From NCBI RefSeq assembly GCF_001610975.1, contig NZ_CP013342.1, positions 2,799,001-2,863,000 of the forward strand: 64,000 nucleotides of DNA. Reading direction: 5' to 3'. Positions within the stretch are counted from its first letter, which is position 1. The number at the start of each line of letters is the position of its first letter. Of this stretch, positions 17,930 to 27,314 are shown piece after piece. Source of the stretch: Sphingopyxis terrae subsp. terrae NBRC 15098. Lineage in GTDB: Bacteria; Pseudomonadota; Alphaproteobacteria; Sphingomonadales; Sphingomonadaceae. The position numbers and the translations under genes are program-made. The notes under the pieces are model-generated. The model made no database searches. It was not told the DNA's origin and was given only the letters and a program-made list of their open reading frames with translations.

Positions 17930-18050
17930 CTGCCGTGCGGCCCCCACCAGTTAACTATCTTGTCTCTATGCTCTCATAACGCCGCAAACGGCGGATACGC
18001 AAACCCATTTCGGCGCGCGGCCGCGTCGATCCGTCGGGAACGGAGACGAA

Positions 18051-18923
18051 TCAGGGGCGCGCGGAGGCGCCTTTCGCCTTGGGCAGCGGCACCGTCGCGG
18101 TACTGCCGCTTCCTTCGGCGCGCGCCACGAGGTCGGCGGGTTTGAGCGAGATTCCCTTGACGAGCGTATCGGCGGGGCCGGTCGCGCCGACGTCGCGGCC
18201 GCCGACGGTGATCTTGAGCGCCTGCGGGCGGCTCGTGCGCAGCGTGAACTGCTCGATATAGGCTGCGGGAACCTCATAGGTTTCGCCGGCGTCGAGCGTC
18301 CGCCAATTCTCGGTCTTGCCGGTCGCATCGTCGAACCCGATCCACACTTCGGAAAGGCCGGTAAGCACGACGGGGGCGTTTGCCGGCACTGCCGCGTTCG
18401 GCGCGCCCGCCTTGGGGGTGCCTGCCGCCGGGGTGGCGGCAGCAGGGGCTTCTGACGCGTCGGCGTCGGCATTTTGTGCCGCGATCAGCGCCTCATCGGG
18501 TTCTACCGACAGGAAGCGCCACACGCCATAGGCCGAGACCAGCAAGAGCGCGACGATGACGAGCGTCCAGGTCAACCGTGCGGTCGGCAGGCGGGCGGGG
18601 TCGGTCGGCTCATAAGCTTCGTAGAGCGGCCGCGCGCCATATTCATCCTCGTCGAGTTCGCGGCGAAGCTCGGCGGCGATTTCGGCTTCGGGCAGATCGA
18701 GCGCGCGGGCATAGGCGCGGGCGAAGCCGGTGACATAAGTTCGGCCCGGAAGTTCCGAGAATTCCGAGTTTTCTATGGCCTGAAGATGCCGCTGGGTCAC
18801 ACGCGTACGCGTCGCGATGTCGGCGAGCGAAAGCCCCGCCGCCTCGCGCGCTAGGCGAAGCCGGTCGCCGGTGCGCGTGATCGCCAACTCGCCCTGCTGC
18901 GGGGCGACGTCCTCATCTGCCAT
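18051..18923 (-). CDS. RodZ-like helix-turn-helix membrane protein (DUF4115)
   Basis: A 290-residue bitopic protein. An Xre-type HTH lies at about residues 19-80 ([20 protein letters not shown], then [20 protein letters not shown], and [15 protein letters not shown]), which is the RodZ signature. One membrane helix is at about 135-155 ([17 protein letters not shown]). An Ala/Pro-rich linker and a C-terminal DUF4115 beta domain (about 200-285; [17 protein letters not shown], then [10 protein letters not shown]) follow. RodZ links MreB to the membrane and cell-wall machinery. No mre genes are nearby, so this is assigned from architecture alone. The start at 18923 ([10 protein letters not shown]) is preferred over an upstream in-frame codon. 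Confidence 0.85.
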   Translation of the reverse strand: MADEDVAPQQGELAITRTGDRLRLAREAAGLSLADIATRTRVTQRHLQAIENSEFSELPGRTYVTGFARAYARALDLPEAEIAAELRRELDEDEYGARPLYEAYEPTDPARLPTARLTWTLVIVALLLVSAYGVWRFLSVEPDEALIAAQNADADASEAPAAATPAAGTPKAGAPNAAVPANAPVVLTGLSEVWIGFDDATGKTENWRTLDAGETYEVPAAYIEQFTLRTSRPQALKITVGGRDVGATGPADTLVKGISLKPADLVARAEGSGSTATVPLPKAKGASARP

Positions 18924-19086
18924 TGCTGTCTCCGTGCCGGTCGCTTGCAACCCGTTTCGACCGTGTCGCCTCGTTCTCGCATTGTGGACGCGCGAAAGTC
19001 AAATGAAGTTCCGCAAACAACAGGCCGAAAGGAAGCGGATTCCGGACTGCCGGAAAAGCCGACTTGCCGAGACGAGGGCAGGGCAG

Positions 19087-19112
19087 GGAACATTCGCCGC
19101 CGCTCATCCGTT
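19087..19112 (+). promoter_or_regulatory. EcfG-type general stress promoter of the DUF1328 gene
   Basis: GGAAC at 19087-19091, 17 bases, then CGTT at 19109-19112: a mismatch-free match to the alphaproteobacterial EcfG promoter. It lies 66 bases before the DUF1328 start. It is the second such site found upstream of a gene in this window. Confidence 0.65.
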
Positions 19113-19178
19113 CCATTCTCAGTTCCCGCGAAACAAAGCGCGCGAATCCGGATGATTAGGTGTCGAAAGGAATTCATC

Positions 19179-19352
19179 ATGTTCAAATGGGCGTTGATCT
19201 TCGCCGTGATCGCATTGCTCGCGGCCGTTCTCGGCTTTTCCGGCGTGGCCGGCGCGGCGGCCGGGATTGCCAAAATCCTCTTCTTCGTCGGCTTGGCCCT
19301 GGTTGTTCTCTTCCTCGTCCTCGGTTCGGCCGCGGCGAAGAAGATCAGCTGA
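19179..19352 (+). CDS. DUF1328 small membrane protein (YtjA family)
   Basis: A 57-residue peptide, [20 protein letters not shown] followed by [16 protein letters not shown] and a second helix ending at AAAKKIS. The two-helix hairpin with a central Gly/Ala-rich turn is the DUF1328/UPF0391 family. GAAAGG lies 11 bases before the ATG. Members are abundant, stress-induced inner membrane peptides without a proven biochemical role. The upstream GGAAC-N17-CGTT promoter and a terminator just after the stop indicate a single-gene transcript under the general stress response. Confidence 0.9.
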   Translation: MFKWALIFAVIALLAAVLGFSGVAGAAAGIAKILFFVGLALVVLFLVLGSAAAKKIS

Positions 19353-19373
19353 CAGGTCGCGACATAAGCGACG

Positions 19374-19410
19374 AAAAAAAGCGGGCGGCTTCAAGTCGCC
19401 CGCATTTTTT
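19374..19410. terminator. Bidirectional terminator between the DUF1328 gene and hslU
   Basis: GCGGGCG (19381-19387) pairs with CGCCCGC (19397-19403). Seven A residues precede the stem (19374-19380) and six T residues follow it (19405-19410), so it can terminate transcripts from both sides. Both flanking genes, the DUF1328 gene (+) and hslU (-), converge on it. Confidence 0.85.
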
Positions 19411-19464
19411 GTGCGCAATCGGGGGGGCGGCTCCTGCCGCCATCCGGCGATGGGGCGCTAGCTG

Positions 19465-20766
19465 TCAGAGCACATATTTGCTGAGATCTGTGTCCCCCAC
19501 GACATCGGCGAGTTGCTTGTCGACATAGGCGGCGTCGATTTCGAGCGTCGTGCCGGGCATATCCTCGGCAGTGAAGCTCACTTCCTCGACAAGCCGCTCC
19601 ATGATCGTCTGGAGCCGGCGGGCCCCGATATTCTCGACCTTTTCGTTCACCTCTGCCGCGAGCCGGGCGACGCGTGCGATCGCATCGGCGGTGAAGCTGA
19701 GCGTGACCCCTTCGGTCCCGAGCAGCGCGGCATATTGCTCGGGCAGGCCCGCCTTGGTTTCGCTGAGGATGCGAACGAAATCCTCCTCGCTTAGCGCCCC
19801 CAGTTCGACGCGGATCGGCAGGCGACCCTGCAATTCGGGGAGCAGGTCGCTGGGCTTGGCGACGTGGAACGCGCCGCTGGCGATGAAGAGGATATGATCG
19901 GTCTTCATCGGCCCATATTTGGTTGCGACGGTCGTCCCTTCGATGAGCGGCAGCAGGTCGCGCTGGACGCCCTCGCGGCTGATCGAGCCGCCGCGCACGT
20001 CGCTGACCGCGATCTTGTCGATCTCGTCGAGGAACACGATGCCATTGGCTTCGGCATCGGCGAGCGCGACGCGCGCGACATCGTCCTGATCGAGCCGCTT
20101 GTCCTGCTCTTCCTCGATCAGCCGCGTCGCAGCGTCTATGACCTTCATCTTGCGGCGCTTCTTGGGCAGGCCGCCCATCGCCTTGCCGAGCATGTCGGAG
20201 AGGTTGATCATGCTCATCTGGCCGGGCTGTCCGGGCAGATCGAACGGCATGCCGGGGGCGTCGGAGACCTCGATTTCGACCTCGCTATCGTCGAGATGAC
20301 CTTCGCGGATACGCTGGCGGAAGCTCTGGCGTGTAGCTTCGCTGGCGCCCTTGCCCGTCAGGGCGTCGAGCAGCCGCTCCATCGCAGCTTCTTCGGCGGC
20401 CGCGCGCACCGCGCCGCGGCGGCGATCTTTCTCGAGGCGCACCGCTTCCTCAACCAGGTCGCGGGCGATCTGCTCGACGTCGCGGCCGACATAGCCGACT
20501 TCGGTGAACTTGGTCGCCTCGACCTTGATAAAGGGGGCGTCGGCAAGCTTGGCCAGGCGGCGCGAAATCTCGGTCTTGCCGCAGCCGGTGGGGCCGATCA
20601 TCAGGATATTCTTGGGGCTGACCTCATCGCGTAAGTCGGGCGCGAGCTGCTGGCGGCGCCAGCGATTGCGGAGCGCAACGGCGACCGCGCGCTTGGCGTC
20701 CTTCTGGCCGATGATGTGCGTGTCGAGTGCGGCGACGATCGCCTTCGGAGTCAAATCCTTGTTCAT
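19465..20766 (-). CDS. hslU: ATP-dependent protease ATPase subunit HslU
   Basis: A 433-residue AAA+ unfoldase. Walker A GPTGCGKT is at residues 58-65, Walker [14 protein letters not shown] in the middle, and the insertion (I) domain at about residues 110-225 includes [19 protein letters not shown]. Sensor-2 region: [20 protein letters not shown]. The C-terminal DLSKYVL tail is the docking segment that inserts into HslV. It unfolds substrates and feeds them to the HslV chamber. The start [10 protein letters not shown] is four bases after the hslV stop, giving a classical hslVU pair. Confidence 0.97.
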   Translation of the reverse strand: MNKDLTPKAIVAALDTHIIGQKDAKRAVAVALRNRWRRQQLAPDLRDEVSPKNILMIGPTGCGKTEISRRLAKLADAPFIKVEATKFTEVGYVGRDVEQIARDLVEEAVRLEKDRRRGAVRAAAEEAAMERLLDALTGKGASEATRQSFRQRIREGHLDDSEVEIEVSDAPGMPFDLPGQPGQMSMINLSDMLGKAMGGLPKKRRKMKVIDAATRLIEEEQDKRLDQDDVARVALADAEANGIVFLDEIDKIAVSDVRGGSISREGVQRDLLPLIEGTTVATKYGPMKTDHILFIASGAFHVAKPSDLLPELQGRLPIRVELGALSEEDFVRILSETKAGLPEQYAALLGTEGVTLSFTADAIARVARLAAEVNEKVENIGARRLQTIMERLVEEVSFTAEDMPGTTLEIDAAYVDKQLADVVGDTDLSKYVL

Positions 20767-20770
20767 GATA

Positions 20771-21337
20771 TTATGCCTGAATTTCGATGGTTTCGAGCGT
20801 GGTCTGGTCGTTGGTGTAGACGCAGATATCGGCGGCGACCTGCATCGCCTTTTTCGCCAGCACCTCGGGGTCCTTTTCATAATCGGCGAGTGCGCGCGCC
20901 GCCGACAGCGCGAAATTGCCGCCCGAGCCGATCGCGGCGATGCCGCCGAGCGGTTCGAGGACGTCGCCGTTGCCGGTGATGACGAGCGTTACTTCCTTGT
21001 CGGCGACGATCATCATCGCTTCCAGATTGCGCAGATATTTGTCGGTGCGCCAGTCCTTGGCGAGTTCGACGGCCGCGCGCAGCAACTGTCCATTATGGCG
21101 TTCGAGCTTGGCTTCGAGCCGCTCGAACAGGGTGAAGGCGTCGGCGGTCGCACCCGCGAAGCCGCCGATTACGCTGCCGTCGTGAAGGCGGCGGACCTTG
21201 CGGGCGTTGGGCTTCATCACCGTCTGCCCCATCGACACCTGACCGTCGCCGATTACGACGACCTTGTCTGCGTTGCGGGCGGAGAGGATGGTGGTTCCGT
21301 GCCAGGGCGCGTCACGGTGCGCGGTCGATTGGGTCAT
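20771..21337 (-). CDS. hslV: ATP-dependent protease peptidase subunit HslV
   Basis: A 188-residue Ntn hydrolase. The sequence reads [18 protein letters not shown], so the catalytic threonine is at residue 15 after a 14-residue propeptide; many alphaproteobacterial HslV proteins have this extension while the E. coli protein does not. The following [20 protein letters not shown] block and [14 protein letters not shown] are family hallmarks. Twelve subunits form the proteolytic chamber capped by HslU. A probable heat-shock promoter lies directly in front, so close that the message may be almost leaderless. Confidence 0.96.
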   Translation of the reverse strand: MTQSTAHRDAPWHGTTILSARNADKVVVIGDGQVSMGQTVMKPNARKVRRLHDGSVIGGFAGATADAFTLFERLEAKLERHNGQLLRAAVELAKDWRTDKYLRNLEAMMIVADKEVTLVITGNGDVLEPLGGIAAIGSGGNFALSAARALADYEKDPEVLAKKAMQVAADICVYTNDQTTLETIEIQA

Positions 21338-21345
21338 GCGGCGCG

Positions 21346-21374
21346 ATATGGGTAAAGCGGCGCCGAGCCGCAAG
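21346..21374 (-). promoter_or_regulatory. Putative RpoH heat-shock promoter of hslVU
   Basis: On the minus strand CTTG (21374-21371), 18 bases, then CCCATATC (21352-21345 side), resembling the RpoH pattern CTTG-N17/18-C-Y-x-AT. hslVU is a heat-shock operon in many proteobacteria. The predicted start would lie only a few bases before the hslV ATG at 21337. Confidence 0.42.
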
Positions 21375-21386
21375 GGGAGGTGCCGA

Positions 21387-22193
21387 TCAGGCGGCCCAGC
21401 AGAGCAGCGCGCGGGCGCCCGGCGCCATTTCAAGCGAAGATAAGTCTTCGAGCAGGCCGACTGCGCCGAACGGCAAAGGGTCGTCTCCGATGCTGCAGCC
21501 GTCGGCCAGCGGAACGAGTGTCAGGCTTTGCCCGGTCGGTCCGACAAGGTCGCGATCGAAAGGCGCCGCCAGATGCAGGAGATGGAAGTGGGGCCCATCT
21601 ACAAGGCGCTTGTTCGCCGCCGGGTCGATCGCGCAATGCGGCGCGCCGTGCGACGGCGCACCGTCGACAACCGCCAGCCCGTCATCAAGGTGCAAATCGC
21701 GCGGCCGGCCATAGTCGAAGAGGCGGTAGGTGCAGTCCGCATTCTGCTGCACCTCCACCAAGGTCAGCCCGCCGCCGATCGCGTGGATCGTGCCCGCCGC
21801 ATTATAGAAGAATTCGCCCGCCTGCGCCGGCCGCCAATCGACCATGTCGACGATCGATCCATCCTGCGCCGCGGCGCGAAGTGCGGCCACGTCGGCGGGG
21901 GCTTTCAAGCCGAGGCCAAGTTCGGCCTCCGGTTCGGCGTCCAGGATCAGCCAGCATTCGTCCTTGCCGCGCGCATGTCCGGCGGCGCGTGCGCGGACAT
22001 CGTCGGGGTGAACCTGAATCGACAGCCGCTCGGAGGTGAACAGGAATTTGATCATCAGTGGCGCGGCATCGCCGTCGGGATGCGCGAACCATATCTCGCC
22101 GATGCGCCTTTCGCCGAAGTCGCCGAATGCCGCGGGAATGTCGGTCCGTCCCCACGGCTTTTCGACGATATGCGGGGGAAGGCGGGTCAACAT
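21387..22193 (-). CDS. Class I mannose-6-phosphate isomerase (type I PMI)
   Basis: A 268-residue cupin enzyme. The start [20 protein letters not shown] contains the PWG motif. The metal site is represented by LSIQVHPDD (Q-x-H) and KDECWLIL (K-x-E), and by the later [23 protein letters not shown] (catalytic AGTIHAIG...EVQQ block). It interconverts fructose-6-phosphate and mannose-6-phosphate, feeding GDP-mannose for polysaccharides. The length is the short form common in sphingomonads. It is the first gene of the sugar locus next to hslVU, on the same strand as and 48 bases downstream of the wecC-like gene. Confidence 0.92.
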   Translation of the reverse strand: MLTRLPPHIVEKPWGRTDIPAAFGDFGERRIGEIWFAHPDGDAAPLMIKFLFTSERLSIQVHPDDVRARAAGHARGKDECWLILDAEPEAELGLGLKAPADVAALRAAAQDGSIVDMVDWRPAQAGEFFYNAAGTIHAIGGGLTLVEVQQNADCTYRLFDYGRPRDLHLDDGLAVVDGAPSHGAPHCAIDPAANKRLVDGPHFHLLHLAAPFDRDLVGPTGQSLTLVPLADGCSIGDDPLPFGAVGLLEDLSSLEMAPGARALLCWAA

Positions 22194-22241
22194 CGCAATG
22201 TCATGTGTCGCGTGCGCGAGGACGTCAAGCGACCGCGCGCA

Positions 22242-23537
22242 TCAAGCGGCGCGATTGAGCCGGTTGGGGGTGCTCCCGCCGGGCTGGTCGAGCCAGAGAC
22301 CGCGCGTGTCATAGACAATCTTGTCCGATCGTTCTTCGAGCGGGATCGATTTGAACAGGTCGTGATCGACGAGCACGATCAGCAGGTCGCACTTCGCGAG
22401 TGCGGTATCGAGGTCGATGAGTTCGGATCCGGTACCGGCGAATTCGGCCGGTAGGCCGCGCGCATAGGGCTCGACGATGTCGACCTGCTTGCCGAAGCGG
22501 CGAGCGAGGGCGACCGCCACCTCGACCGCGGGACTTTCGCGGAAATCATCGATGTTCGGTTTGAAGGCGAGGCCGAGGCAGGCGACGCGCGCCTGCGGGT
22601 GCTGCGACACCAGCATTTCGGCGGCGCCGATGACATGCGCGGTCTTCGCGAGATTGACTTCGCGCGCGGTACGGATCAGGCGGCTGTGATCGGGCGCCCC
22701 ATGAACGAGGAACCAGGGATCGACGGCAATGCAATGGCCGCCGACGCCGGGGCCGGGCTGAAGGATGTTGACGCGCGGGTGGCGGTTGGCGAGGCGGATC
22801 ACCTCCCAGACATCGACGCCCATTTCCTCGGCCATCATCGACAATTCATTGGCGAAGGCGATGTTGACATCGCGGTAGCTGTTTTCGACGAGCTTGACCA
22901 TTTCGGCGGCGCGCGCCGAGGTCGTGATGCAGGCACCGCGCACGAACTGGCGGTAGAAAGTCATCGCACGGCGCGCACAGCGCGGCGTGATACCGCCAAT
23001 ACAGCGGTCATTATCGACCAGCTCGACCAGAATGCGGCCCGGGAGGACACGTTCCGGACAATAGGCGATGAAGATCTCGGCGGCACCGGCGCACGCGCCT
23101 GGCACCTTAAGGTCGGGTCGCAATTCGGCGATCAGCGCGGCGACCATTTCGGTCGTGCCGACGGGCGATGTCGATTCGAGGATGACAAGATTGCCGGCTT
23201 GCAATTTGGGCGCAATCGCGCGGGCTGCCGCCAGCACATAGCTGATGTCGGGGCGATGATCGGCGTCGTGCGGCGTCGGCACGGCGATCACGAAGCTGTC
23301 GGCGGGCGCGACTTCGGTCGAAGCGGTGAGCGCGCCGCGCGCGACGACGCCCTGGACGAGCCCGTCGAGATCGACCTCCTCAATATGCACCTTGCCGCTG
23401 TTGACCGTTTCGACGACCTTCTCGCTGACATCGACGCCGGTGACGCGGCAACCCGACCGCGCGATCAGCGCCGCGGTTGGCAGCCCGATATAGCCGAGGC
23501 CGAGGACGGTAACTTGCTGGTCGGTATCAATGGGCAC
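22242..23537 (-). CDS. wecC: UDP-N-acetyl-D-mannosamine dehydrogenase
   Basis: A 431-residue member of the UDP-sugar dehydrogenase family. Rossmann motif VLGLGYIGLPTAALIARSG at the N-terminus; central helix NSYRDVNIAFANELSMMAEE; catalytic cysteine in GPGVGGHCIAVDPWF; third domain with CLGLAFKPNIDDFRESPAVE. The HCIAVDPWF pattern and the partner wecB gene favour oxidation of UDP-ManNAc to UDP-ManNAcA over UDP-glucose. The start is taken as GTG at 23537, which has GGAGA nine bases upstream and overlaps wecB by 11 bases; a TTG at 23555 is the alternative. Confidence 0.9.
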   Translation of the reverse strand: MPIDTDQQVTVLGLGYIGLPTAALIARSGCRVTGVDVSEKVVETVNSGKVHIEEVDLDGLVQGVVARGALTASTEVAPADSFVIAVPTPHDADHRPDISYVLAAARAIAPKLQAGNLVILESTSPVGTTEMVAALIAELRPDLKVPGACAGAAEIFIAYCPERVLPGRILVELVDNDRCIGGITPRCARRAMTFYRQFVRGACITTSARAAEMVKLVENSYRDVNIAFANELSMMAEEMGVDVWEVIRLANRHPRVNILQPGPGVGGHCIAVDPWFLVHGAPDHSRLIRTAREVNLAKTAHVIGAAEMLVSQHPQARVACLGLAFKPNIDDFRESPAVEVAVALARRFGKQVDIVEPYARGLPAEFAGTGSELIDLDTALAKCDLLIVLVDHDLFKSIPLEERSDKIVYDTRGLWLDQPGGSTPNRLNRAA

Positions 23538-24681
23538 GCGCGACAATCTCCGCAATTCGCTGGGCGGCGAGGCCGTCGCCGAACGGATTGTGCGCGCGGG
23601 CCATCGCCGAATAGGCTTCGCTATCGTCCAAAAGGCTGAAAATTTCGGTAACGATACGGTCCTTGTCGGTGCCGACGAGCTTTGCCGTGCCTGCCGTAAT
23701 GCCTTCGGGTCGCTCGGTCGTCTCGCGCATGACGAGCACTGGTTTGCCGAGAGAAGGCGCTTCCTCTTGCACGCCGCCGCTGTCGGTCAGCACGAGATCG
23801 GCTTCGGCGAGCAGGCGCACGAAATGCGGATAATCGAGCGGGTCGATCAGCGCGACGTTGGAAAGCGCGGCGAGCAGCGGCTCCATCGCGCTGCGGACCT
23901 GCGGGTTCGGGTGGACGGGAAAGATCACCGCGACGTCGGGGCGCGCGGCGATGGCTGCGATCGCCTCGGCGATCGCGCGCATCCCCTCGCCGAAATTCTC
24001 GCGCCGATGCGAGGTGACGGCGATGATCCGCTTCCTCGCATATCGTTTTACCAGCGGATCGAGGCCAGCTGCGAGCGACGGGTCTTCGTTGATGCGCGCG
24101 TTCGTTGCGAGCAGGGCATCGATGACGGTGTTGCCGGTGATGTGAATCCGCTCGTCCGGCACATTCTCCGAACGCAGCGCAGCGGCGGCGGTCTCGGTCG
24201 GGGCGAAATGCAGGTCGGCGACCGAGCCTGTGACCTTGCGATTTACCTCCTCGGGCCAGGGATGATAGATATCTCCGCTGCGCAGCCCCGCCTCGACATG
24301 GCCGACAGGTATCTTGCGGAAATAGGCGGCGAGCGTTGCTGCCATTGTTGTCAATGTATCGCCATGAACGAGAATGCGGTCCGGCCTTTCTGTGTCGAAA
24401 GTCTCGCCGAGTCCGGTGACCAGTCTCGCGAGAAGGGCATCGAGCGACTGGCTCGGGGTCATGATGTCGAGATCGACGTCGGGAATGATTCGGGCTATTG
24501 CAAGAACCTGGTCGAGCATCTCGCGGTGCTGGGCGGTCACGCAGACACGAACGTCGATGCCGTTGGTGCGCTGAAGCGCGTGAATCACGGGAAACATCTT
24601 GATAGCTTCGGGTCGTGTGCCGAACACGACAACGATTTTTCGCGCCGCTGAATGCTGTGATGAACGCAATTCCGGACTCAT
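23527..24681 (-). CDS. wecB: UDP-N-acetylglucosamine 2-epimerase (non-hydrolysing)
   Basis: A 384-residue GT-B-fold enzyme. VVFGTRPEAIKMFPVIHAL at the N-terminus, VHGDTLTTMAATLAAYF, GHVEAGLRSGD, RRENFGEGM and the late LTDSGGVQEEAPSLGKPVLVMRETTERPEG block are all hallmark WecB motifs. It converts UDP-GlcNAc to UDP-ManNAc, which the overlapping dehydrogenase gene then oxidises to UDP-ManNAcA. Together they predict an N-acetylmannosaminuronic acid residue in the polysaccharide. The gene is divergent from the metallophosphatase gene; the 210 bases between hold both promoters, which I could not pick out with confidence. Confidence 0.95.
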   Translation of the reverse strand: MSPELRSSQHSAARKIVVVFGTRPEAIKMFPVIHALQRTNGIDVRVCVTAQHREMLDQVLAIARIIPDVDLDIMTPSQSLDALLARLVTGLGETFDTERPDRILVHGDTLTTMAATLAAYFRKIPVGHVEAGLRSGDIYHPWPEEVNRKVTGSVADLHFAPTETAAAALRSENVPDERIHITGNTVIDALLATNARINEDPSLAAGLDPLVKRYARKRIIAVTSHRRENFGEGMRAIAEAIAAIAARPDVAVIFPVHPNPQVRSAMEPLLAALSNVALIDPLDYPHFVRLLAEADLVLTDSGGVQEEAPSLGKPVLVMRETTERPEGITAGTAKLVGTDKDRIVTEIFSLLDDSEAYSAMARAHNPFGDGLAAQRIAEIVARAH

Positions 24682-24891
24682 AAGGCAAAGGCTTTCTCGG
24701 CGATTCCTTCGCCCGCCTTAGCGCAAAGCTCTTGCCGCTGGCTTAACTTGCCACTATTCGCCCGGCCGTTCGCGGAATTCTGGTTCGAAACGATCGGATA
24801 CGCCTCCCGTGGGCCGTAACACATGCCGTCGAGGGGGGCGGCAGGTGATGCATTTGTCTGTAATTTCAGAGTTCTACTCGTAAAGCCCCAT

Positions 24892-25683
24892 ATGTCCTTA
24901 CTTGGTTTTCTGAAGCGCCGGCGAGGCGAAGAGCGCGGTTCGCGCGCGGCGGAGCCGCGTGTGCCCGCTGGCGAGCGAGTTTATGCGATCGGGGACATTC
25001 ATGGTCGTGACGATCTGTTCGAGCAATTGTTGGCGAAGATCGAGGCCGACAACGCCGGCCGAGGCCAGGCGAAAACGACGCTAATCCTGCTCGGCGACCT
25101 CGTCGATCGCGGACCCGATTCTGCATCTGTCATCGAGCGCGCGATCCGCATCGGGGCTCCGTTCGACAAGGTGACTCTTCTCATCGGAAATCATGAGGAA
25201 TGTTTTCTGTCCGCGCTTTCGGGCGACTTGCGGCGCGTGCGCTATTTTATCCGGATCGGCGGCGATGCGACCATAAGAAGCTATTGGTGCGACGATGCCG
25301 CCTATGCCGCAGCGGACTTTGAAGAGGTTGCCGAGCGCCTGCCGCATCTGGTTCCCCAATCGCACATCGATTTTCTGGGGCGCGGCGAAGATATGGTTCA
25401 GATCGGAGATTATGTGTTCGTCCATGCCGGCGTCCGGCCTGGCATCCCGCTCGATCGGCAGCAATTGTCGGATTTGCGTTGGATTCGTGACGAGTTTATC
25501 GATGGCGAGCATGATCATGGCGCAACCGTAGTTTACGGCCATACGATTTCGGATGGCGTCGATGAGGCGCGTGGACGCATCGGCATCGACACCGGCGCAT
25601 ATCTAACGGGCCGCTTGACAGCCGTTGGACTGGAGGGAAGCGAACGCTGGTTTCTCGACACGGCGGACGCTGAGCCCCAATAG
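24892..25683 (+). CDS. Metallophosphoesterase (PP-family serine/threonine phosphatase-like)
   Basis: A 263-residue calcineurin-like enzyme. Metal-binding motifs appear in order: GDIHGRDDLFEQLL, GDLVDRGPDS, IGNHEE, then VHAGVRPG and VVYGHTIS near the C-terminus. This is the PrpA/PrpE-like arrangement: hydrolysis of phosphoserine/threonine, or of Ap4A-like nucleotides. The start at 24892 (MSLLGFLKRR) is preferred, although the frame stays open upstream. The gene opens the rightward part of the polysaccharide locus, 87 bases before the ligase-like gene. Similar phosphatases are often found at the edge of sphingomonad exopolysaccharide clusters, so a regulatory role is possible but not shown. Confidence 0.85.
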   Translation: MSLLGFLKRRRGEERGSRAAEPRVPAGERVYAIGDIHGRDDLFEQLLAKIEADNAGRGQAKTTLILLGDLVDRGPDSASVIERAIRIGAPFDKVTLLIGNHEECFLSALSGDLRRVRYFIRIGGDATIRSYWCDDAAYAAADFEEVAERLPHLVPQSHIDFLGRGEDMVQIGDYVFVHAGVRPGIPLDRQQLSDLRWIRDEFIDGEHDHGATVVYGHTISDGVDEARGRIGIDTGAYLTGRLTAVGLEGSERWFLDTADAEPQ

Positions 25684-25770
25684 GAGAAGCTCATTGCCGC
25701 CTTCGTCACCTCGATCCGGGCTTGGCTTAGCTGGCTCGAGCGCGTAGCTGATACCAAATCTGAATTTTGA

Positions 25771-27258
25771 ATGGACGCATTGATGAAGCCGAAGACGAAG
25801 ATGGCAAGGCTGGATGATCTGACCATTCGCCGGGCTATCTGGATGGTTGGCGCCTTTGTGGCGATCGTCGCCCTGATGGGGGGAGGGTCGCGTTATGACA
25901 TCTCCTCGGCACCGCTTCTTCGCGCCGCGTCGATTTTGTTCGCGGCCGTGTCGATCGCGCTGATGCCGTCCCGGGCCTTGACCGGCCTTCGCGTTCCGCT
26001 TGCGCTGATCGCGGCGCTGGCGGTGTGGATGGGCATCCAGCTGACGCCTCTTCCGCCTAGCCTTTGGGCATCGCTGCCGCTGCGTGGGCCGATTTGGGAG
26101 ATCGACCAATTGCTTGGCGCGCCCGAGCACTGGCGCCCGATCAGCATGGCGCCTTCGCTGACGATGAACAGCTTGCTGTCGCTGTGTGTTCCCTTTGCCG
26201 CATTTCTGGTGGCCGCGGCGCTACCGGCAGCCGAGCGAGTTCGGCTGTGGTGGGCGATCTGGGCTTTTGGTCTCGCGTCGGTGGTGTTCGGGCTGTTGCA
26301 GATTATGGGCGGACCGCGCAGCGTTTTTTATCTGTATCGGATTACTAATGACACGTCGCCGGTCGGCCTTTTTGCCAATCGCAATCATCATGCGCTTCTG
26401 CTTTCTATATCAATCCTCGCAGCTGGATGGCTGATATCGAACGAGATATTGCGCCGAAACGGACGCCCGCTCGTTGTCCCCGCGTTGGCCGCCAGCATAG
26501 TGCTTTTCTTACTGTTCACGCTGGTAATCGGCTCGCGGATGGGATTGATATGCGGTGCCGCCAGTACGATCATGGCTTATGCCGTCGTCCGCTGGTCCTA
26601 TCGCTTTCGGGCCAAGCCGATCAATCAGGCCCGCACGCTGCAGCGGGGGCGTCATCGATCTTCGGATCGTTTCGGCGTTGCGCGGCGGATTGCTCTCAAT
26701 GTCCTGCCGCTCGTACTTATTGTCGGCCTCGGAATTCTCTTCTACTTTTCCGGGCGCGACAATACGGTTGGGCGACTGTTCCAGGGTGACGGCGTCGAGG
26801 AGTTTCGCATTGCTACACTGGCGACGGTCACGGCACTGATGAAGCAGGTCTGGCTGCTCGGCGCGGGTTTCGGATCGTTTGCGCGCGTCTATCAGATCGT
26901 CGAGCCCGACGCGCTGCTGCGCGAAGCCTATTTCAACCAAGCACACAATGACTGGTTTCAGATCGTCATCGAGGGCGGCCTGCCTGCCGTGCTGATATTT
27001 GCCGGCGGCGCGATATGGATCTTGCTACAATTGGTTTCAGCCGCGCGCGCCCGCGGAGTGCCGTTGCGCGGGGAGATGGCCGAGACAGTGACGGTGGCGG
27101 CCACATTTGCTGTACTCATCTCGGGTGCGGCGGTCGATTATCCTCTTCGCGTGCCGTCTATTATGATGGTCGCGGCCATTCTTATCGTCATCCTTGTGCG
27201 TCACCGCGAGGAGGCTTTCAATACCAACCGCGGCACTAAAGCTGCTTTCGCCACCTGA
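25771..27258 (+). CDS. O-antigen ligase/polymerase family membrane protein (Wzy_C)
   Basis: A 495-residue polytopic protein with about 11-12 membrane segments. The large periplasmic loop of the ligase/polymerase family contains 'LFANRNHHALLLSISILAAG' (NRN-H motif), a GSRMGLICG segment and the later 'LGAGFGSFARVYQIVEPD...YFNQAHNDWFQIVIEGGLPAVL' block with the invariant HND. Such proteins (Wzy polymerase, WaaL ligase, ExoQ-like) join or transfer lipid-linked glycans in the periplasm. Next to the export lipoprotein and Wzc-like genes, a polymerase of the exopolysaccharide is likely, though an EpsG-like gene at 38.3 kb is a rival candidate. The start could also be the second ATG at 25783. Confidence 0.85.
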   Translation: MDALMKPKTKMARLDDLTIRRAIWMVGAFVAIVALMGGGSRYDISSAPLLRAASILFAAVSIALMPSRALTGLRVPLALIAALAVWMGIQLTPLPPSLWASLPLRGPIWEIDQLLGAPEHWRPISMAPSLTMNSLLSLCVPFAAFLVAAALPAAERVRLWWAIWAFGLASVVFGLLQIMGGPRSVFYLYRITNDTSPVGLFANRNHHALLLSISILAAGWLISNEILRRNGRPLVVPALAASIVLFLLFTLVIGSRMGLICGAASTIMAYAVVRWSYRFRAKPINQARTLQRGRHRSSDRFGVARRIALNVLPLVLIVGLGILFYFSGRDNTVGRLFQGDGVEEFRIATLATVTALMKQVWLLGAGFGSFARVYQIVEPDALLREAYFNQAHNDWFQIVIEGGLPAVLIFAGGAIWILLQLVSAARARGVPLRGEMAETVTVAATFAVLISGAAVDYPLRVPSIMMVAAILIVILVRHREEAFNTNRGTKAAFAT

Positions 27259-27314
27259 TGTTTCGCCCTATGGGCGAACGACTTTACCGAAGATTCTCGG
27301 CTTGAAAGAAGAAT

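Noticed and set aside
17980-17993. CGCCG-CAAA-CGGCG hairpin between the cpoB-like and RodZ-like genes
   Set aside because: A five-base stem without a T-tract on either strand is too weak for a terminator call.
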